Origin: Bacillota bacterium
Lineage (GTDB): Bacteria; Bacillota; Clostridia; Peptostreptococcales; Thermotaleaceae
Direction of reading: 5' to 3'
DNA: 8,805 nucleotides
NCBI GenBank assembly: GCA_023623095.1
Contig: JAMNXX010000047.1
Span: 1 to 8,805 of the forward strand
Position numbers and translations under genes: made by a program. The notes under the pieces are model-generated. The model had not been told where the DNA came from, did no database searches, and was given only the letters and a program-made list of their open reading frames with translations. This document shows, piece by piece, positions 4,902 through 8,805 of this stretch. Position 1 is the stretch's first letter, and each line of letters begins with the position of its first letter.

Positions 4902-7659
4902 TCCAAGTTATAAAATTGAATTTGAAAAATTGATCGATGTATTTCCATGTGCCGTTTATGTTATAAAAGATGCTGTGATTATTGATTGTAATGATGCTGC
5001 AGTCAAAATATTCGGATATGAAAGAAAAGAAGAGCTTTTAGGAAGAAAACCTTATGAGTTATCCCCTGAAAAGCAGCCAGACGGAAGTTTTTCAGCGGAA
5101 AAAGGGCAAAAAATGATTGCAAATGCATTCAATAATGAAAAAGAAACCGTATTTATGTGGTTGCACAAAAGAAAGAACGGAGAGCTTTTCCTGGCCGACA
5201 TTAAGATTTTTAATAAAAATGGGACTCTTTATGCAATTATTGTAGATATCAACGAGACAGAACAATTAAAACAGCAATTAAGCCGAAAAGATTATCTTTA
5301 CCGGATGCTATTTGAAAATCATGATACGGCTATGATGGTTATCGATCCCGATACAGGACGCATATTAGAAGCAAACCGGGCAGCGATTCAATATTACGGC
5401 TATGCAAAAGACCAATTATTAGCAATGACCATAAAAGATATCAATATACTCCGTTCAGAGCAAGTCGTTCAAGAAATGCTTCGGGCGAAATCAGAGAGGA
5501 GAAACTATTTTCAATTCATCCACCGTTTGGCTAATGGGGAACAAAGGGACGTAGAAGTTTATAGTTTTCCTATACGGGTAGATGAAAAGGTGCTGCTGTT
5601 TTCCATCATCCATGATGTATCCGAGAAATTACATAAAGAATTGATGTTTCATACATTATTTTTTAATTCACCTTATGCAGTTGTTATTTTAAATCGGGAA
5701 CAAAAGATCGTGAATGTCAATAAGAATTTTACTCATGTTTTTCAGCATGAGCTGGATGAAGTAAAAGGAAAAAACATCAATCAATTGCTTTCCTCTTCCG
5801 AAAACAAGACCGAGATCGATCAGAACCTCCAGCTGGTTTATCAAGGAGAAATTGTGAAACAGGAAAGTATCAGAAGGCGCAAGGACGGCAAGCTGATCCA
5901 TGTGGAAATACTCGGATATCCCGTTATCAACCGCCAATCAATTATTGGCGTATATGTTATCTATCAGGATATTTCGGATAAAAAGGCTTATGAGGAACAA
6001 TTGCTGTTGTTTAGAAAAATACTGGAAAATAACTCCGAAGGAGTCGTTATTACGGATACGAAGGGACATATCGAGTGGATCAATAATGCCTTTGAAGAGA
6101 TAACGGGATTCTCATTAAACGAAGTAGCAGGAAAGAATATGAATGTTCTAAAGTCTGGGATTCAAGATCGAAATTTTTACAAAAACATGTGGGAGCAGTT
6201 GATCGATAAAGGGAGATGGAGCGGGGAGATATGGAACAAAACAAAAAAAGGTGAAATTTATTCGGAGTGGTTGATCATCAATCGCATCAGAGACAATACA
6301 GATAAAAAGGCATATTATGTCGGTATTTTCAAAGACCTTTCAGAGAAGAAGAAAATTGACAGGAGAATCAGCGAACTGCAACAAAGAGATATTTTAACCG
6401 GACTGTACAATCGGAACTATTTTTTAGAATCGGTGGATACATATATCAAAAGCTGTAGAAAGAATGGACAATTTTCAATCATTTTTATCGATATAGGGGA
6501 ATTTAAAGATATCAATAATTCTCTTGGGCATCATATCGGAGATAAATTGTTGGTGGAGCTTTCCAAAAGATTGCTGCTTTCTGTAAATGATAACTGCGTA
6601 TTATCAAGATATGGCGGAGATGAGTTTGCGATTTTATACAAATTTTCCGATGCAGAAAAGAATATTAAGAATATTTCGAAAAAATTGCTGGAAAATATCA
6701 GACGGCCTTTTATGATTGAAAATACGATACTCAATATAACCGCAAACATTGGCATCAGCAGGTTTCCTGATGATGGAAAAGATGCGGAAACTTTGGTTAG
6801 ACATGCAGAAACGGCGATGTATAAGGTAGCAAGGGGACAGCTGGATGACAGAATTTGTTTTTATTCTGAGGAAATGTCTAAGGAGATTGAAGAGCGATTC
6901 TTTTTAGTCAATCTTCTAATCGGAGCAATCCCGAAGAATGAGCTGAGCATTTGTTATCAGCCGATTTTTGACATAAGGAATCCTAAAAATATTGTGGGGC
7001 TGGAAGCGTTGCTGCGATGGAACAATTTCATTTTAGGGAATGTTGCCCCCGACAGATTCATCCCTTTGGCGGAAAAAACCGGATTGATTATTCCTATCGG
7101 AGAATGGGTTTTAGAACAAGTATGTAAACAAATCCGTTTGTGGAAGACGAATGGCTGTCGGACTGTGCCCGTCGCTGTGAATATTTCAGCAAAACAATTA
7201 GAACAGATCGATTTTTCTAAAAAAGTGATTGAGATTATAGAAAAAAATCATATTCCGCCCAATTGCATTGAGTTGGAAATAACCGAAAGCATTTCTTTAG
7301 GAAGTTTTGCGATAATCGTTAAAAATTTAAGGCAATTAAAAAAGCATGGGATTCAAATCTCGATGGACGATTTCGGTACAGGCTTTTCTTCTATTGGTCA
7401 GTTAGAGATTTTTGAGTTGGACAAGTTAAAGATCGATAAGATTTTTATAGACGATCTGCTAAATACTTCTAAAAAACAAAATTTAGTAAAGTTGATTATT
7501 GCGATGGCAAAAAGTCTGGGTTTAACGGTAGTGGCAGAAGGAATTGAAACGGAAGAACAATTGTCCTATCTGAAAGAACTTGGCTGCCAATTGGGACAAG
7601 GGTATTTGTTTAGCAAACCTTTGCCTTCAAAAGGAATCGAAACATTACTTGGCTTTTGA
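4888..7659 (+). CDS. Cyclic-di-GMP cyclase/phosphodiesterase: four PAS domains, GGDEF, EAL
   Basis: 923 residues from ATG 4888, with GAGGAG (4878-4883) and AGGGAG (4873-4878) as ribosome binding sites. There is no membrane segment. Domains: PAS1 about 10-125, PAS2 135-245, PAS3 250-365, PAS4 372-488, GGDEF about 497-660, EAL about 675-923. The cyclase half has DILTGLYNR (501-509), metal ligand D535, N543, GHHIGD (547-552) and an intact GGDEF (576-580). The product-inhibition site RxxD, expected at 567-570, is absent (NDNC). The phosphodiesterase half has EAL (706-708), N765 in VNIS, ELEITE (795-800), DDFGTGFSS (827-835), K848, AEGIE (E884, E887) and QGYLFSKP (904-911), so every catalytic residue I can check is present. 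Both activities look possible, making and breaking c-di-GMP (to pGpG), with the PAS array choosing between them. No haem or flavin ligand can be assigned. The 5' end overlaps the Spo0E-like gene by 14 bases. Confidence 0.95.
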   Translation: MKGNDPSYKIEFEKLIDVFPCAVYVIKDAVIIDCNDAAVKIFGYERKEELLGRKPYELSPEKQPDGSFSAEKGQKMIANAFNNEKETVFMWLHKRKNGELFLADIKIFNKNGTLYAIIVDINETEQLKQQLSRKDYLYRMLFENHDTAMMVIDPDTGRILEANRAAIQYYGYAKDQLLAMTIKDINILRSEQVVQEMLRAKSERRNYFQFIHRLANGEQRDVEVYSFPIRVDEKVLLFSIIHDVSEKLHKELMFHTLFFNSPYAVVILNREQKIVNVNKNFTHVFQHELDEVKGKNINQLLSSSENKTEIDQNLQLVYQGEIVKQESIRRRKDGKLIHVEILGYPVINRQSIIGVYVIYQDISDKKAYEEQLLLFRKILENNSEGVVITDTKGHIEWINNAFEEITGFSLNEVAGKNMNVLKSGIQDRNFYKNMWEQLIDKGRWSGEIWNKTKKGEIYSEWLIINRIRDNTDKKAYYVGIFKDLSEKKKIDRRISELQQRDILTGLYNRNYFLESVDTYIKSCRKNGQFSIIFIDIGEFKDINNSLGHHIGDKLLVELSKRLLLSVNDNCVLSRYGGDEFAILYKFSDAEKNIKNISKKLLENIRRPFMIENTILNITANIGISRFPDDGKDAETLVRHAETAMYKVARGQLDDRICFYSEEMSKEIEERFFLVNLLIGAIPKNELSICYQPIFDIRNPKNIVGLEALLRWNNFILGNVAPDRFIPLAEKTGLIIPIGEWVLEQVCKQIRLWKTNGCRTVPVAVNISAKQLEQIDFSKKVIEIIEKNHIPPNCIELEITESISLGSFAIIVKNLRQLKKHGIQISMDDFGTGFSSIGQLEIFELDKLKIDKIFIDDLLNTSKKQNLVKLIIAMAKSLGLTVVAEGIETEEQLSYLKELGCQLGQGYLFSKPLPSKGIETLLGF

Positions 7660-7709
7660 TAGGCGGTATTTGAAAAAATAAATTTTATAAATGAAAAGGA
7701 ATTCGATAG

Positions 7710-7784
7710 ATGGATAATATGACGGAACCTTGTGGCTGGGAAGAATTTGATCATCATATGGGTACAAATTTATATCCAATTTGA
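7710..7784 (+). CDS. Possible small ORF, 24 residues, unknown
   Basis: ATG 7710 is preceded by AAAGGA (7695-7700) at nine bases. The frame encodes a peptide with EPCGWEEFDHHMGTNLYPI at its C-terminus and stops at TGA 7782-7784. It is acidic and aromatic, with one Cys and an HH pair, and has no membrane segment. I recognise no family. It lies in the 161-base spacer between the c-di-GMP enzyme and the receptor gene. The ribosome binding site is the only positive evidence, so a chance frame is as likely. Confidence 0.3.
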   Translation: MDNMTEPCGWEEFDHHMGTNLYPI

Positions 7785-7820
7785 TAGAAATATTAAAAAT
7801 GAAAAGAGAAGGGGACGCTT

Positions 7821-8805
7821 ATGAAGAGTATAAAAACAAAGTTGATCGTTTATTTTTCTGTTTTATGTGTGTTCTCATCGATTGCTCTAGGGTTTATTTC
7901 AATTGAGAGAGCCGTTGAATCCCTTACGAAAGAAGCGGAAAAGGCACTTCATGCACTTGCTGTTGAGGCCGCAAGGATAACGGAGAGCCGAATCGAGACA
8001 CAGAAAAAGACTTTAGAAATGATAGCGATGCAAGAAGATATTCAAAGCATGGATTGGACAGTTCAGCAACCGATATTAGCAGATCTGATTGAAGAAACAA
8101 ATTTCCTTGCTATCGGAGTCGTTCAACCGGATGGGACTGCTTATTTTCCGGATGGAACAACAAGTCAATTGGGGGACAGGGTCCATGTGCAGAAGGCCTT
8201 CAATGGAGAGGCAAATGTATCTGATTTGTTGATCAGCCGCGTAACAAATGAATTGGTTTTAATGTATGCAGCACCGATTAAACGGGATGGTGAAGTTGTA
8301 GGGGCGCTGGTGGGCCGTCGCGATGGAAATGCATTAAGTGCAATTACAGATGATGCAAACTATGGGGATACCGGCTATGCTTATATGATCAATAGCAAGG
8401 GAGTGCTTGTTGCGCATCCGGATAAGGATAGAGTCCTCAATCAGTGGAATCCGCTCGAGGAGGCAAAGGAGGACGATACACTGAAATCTGTAGCGACGCT
8501 GTTTGAAACGATGTTGAAAGAAAAAACCGGAGTCGCTCAATACACCTTTGAAGGCAGTGAGTTATATGCCGGGTATGCCCCTGTTGATGGCACTGACTTT
8601 ATTATCGTCATTACGATCAATAAGGATGAAGTATTATCTGAAATTCCGGTTTTACAAAGGAATATCATTTTATTGGCGGCTGCTATTTTATTGTTCAGTA
8701 TTGTCATCATCTATATCATAGGACATTCCATTACAAAGCCGGTCATTGGAGTCGTAAAACATTCAGAAAAAATAGCATCTTTAGATATTACGCAGGATGT
8801 AGATG
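7821..8805 (+). CDS. dCache-domain transmembrane sensor, probably a methyl-accepting chemotaxis protein, 3' end cut by window
   Basis: 328 residues are visible from ATG 7821, with AAGGGG (7809-7814) six bases upstream. TM1 is about residues 7-28 (LIVYFSVLCVFSSIALGF), followed by an extracellular region 30-278 with dCache features: a long helix 33-70, FLAIGVVQPDGTAYFPDG (95-112), GDRVHVQKAF (118-127), SDLLISRVTNELVLMYAAPI (134-153), then the second lobe GYAYMINSKGVLVAHPDKDRV (185-205) and YAPVDGTDFIIVI (252-264). TM2 is about 281-300, and SITKPVIGVVKHSEKIA begins a HAMP domain (303-319). The YFxxA-like position reads HVQKAF, not the R-x-W-Y pattern of amino-acid-binding dCache domains, so the ligand is open. 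In spore formers this layout most often leads into an MCP signalling domain for chemotaxis. A histidine kinase or GGDEF output cannot be excluded because the frame runs off the window. Confidence 0.85.
   Translation, partial: MKSIKTKLIVYFSVLCVFSSIALGFISIERAVESLTKEAEKALHALAVEAARITESRIETQKKTLEMIAMQEDIQSMDWTVQQPILADLIEETNFLAIGVVQPDGTAYFPDGTTSQLGDRVHVQKAFNGEANVSDLLISRVTNELVLMYAAPIKRDGEVVGALVGRRDGNALSAITDDANYGDTGYAYMINSKGVLVAHPDKDRVLNQWNPLEEAKEDDTLKSVATLFETMLKEKTGVAQYTFEGSELYAGYAPVDGTDFIIVITINKDEVLSEIPVLQRNIILLAAAILLFSIVIIYIIGHSITKPVIGVVKHSEKIASLDITQDVD

Noticed and set aside
7679..7709. Possible SigD (flagellar/chemotaxis) promoter before the receptor gene
   Set aside because: A CGATA core is present at 7704-7708, but the nearest TAAA elements are at the wrong spacing (10 or 19 bases, not about 15).

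Overview
The window looks like chromosome from an AT-rich, endospore-forming Gram-positive bacterium (Bacillota). I lean towards Clostridia but cannot name a genus. The support is a Spo0E-family sporulation phosphatase, strong purine-rich ribosome binding sites, GTG and TTG starts, and a cluster of PAS-rich signalling genes. Every gene I can support is on the + strand. The minus strand carries only overlapping open frames with no coding logic. I see no rRNA, tRNA, CRISPR array or transposon, and no gene-free gap longer than about 160 bases.

Layout. Positions 1-900 hold the C-terminal half of a Zn/Cd/Pb-type P1B ATPase; the window opens inside its DKTGTLT phosphorylation motif. A 23S rRNA methyltransferase of the RlmA family (963-1874) follows, then a soluble hybrid sensor kinase, PAS-PAS-HisKA-HATPase-REC (1924-3897). 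An intrinsic terminator overlaps the kinase stop codon and closes this block. A second block starts with a TetR-family regulator (about 4050-4637), whose own promoter region carries an imperfect 18-bp palindrome. Next come three translationally linked frames: a possible 13-residue leader peptide (4693-4734), a Spo0E-like aspartyl-phosphate phosphatase (4731-4901), and a 923-residue protein with four PAS domains followed by GGDEF and EAL (4888-7659). The leader overlaps spo0E by ATGA, and spo0E overlaps the GGDEF-EAL gene by 14 bases. After a 161-base gap that contains a possible 24-codon ORF, a membrane sensor with a dCache domain, TM2 and the start of HAMP (7821 onward, probably a chemoreceptor) runs off the right edge.

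How the parts may work together. The main theme is a lifestyle-decision cluster: an orphan phosphorelay kinase, a Spo0E-type phosphatase that in known cases drains phosphate from Spo0A, a bifunctional cyclic-di-GMP enzyme, and a likely chemoreceptor. The most notable point is the tight coupling of the Spo0E-like gene to the c-di-GMP enzyme, possibly under TetR control. This suggests one switch setting both sporulation phosphate flow and c-di-GMP level. The gene families and overlaps are visible in the sequence; the joint function is inference.
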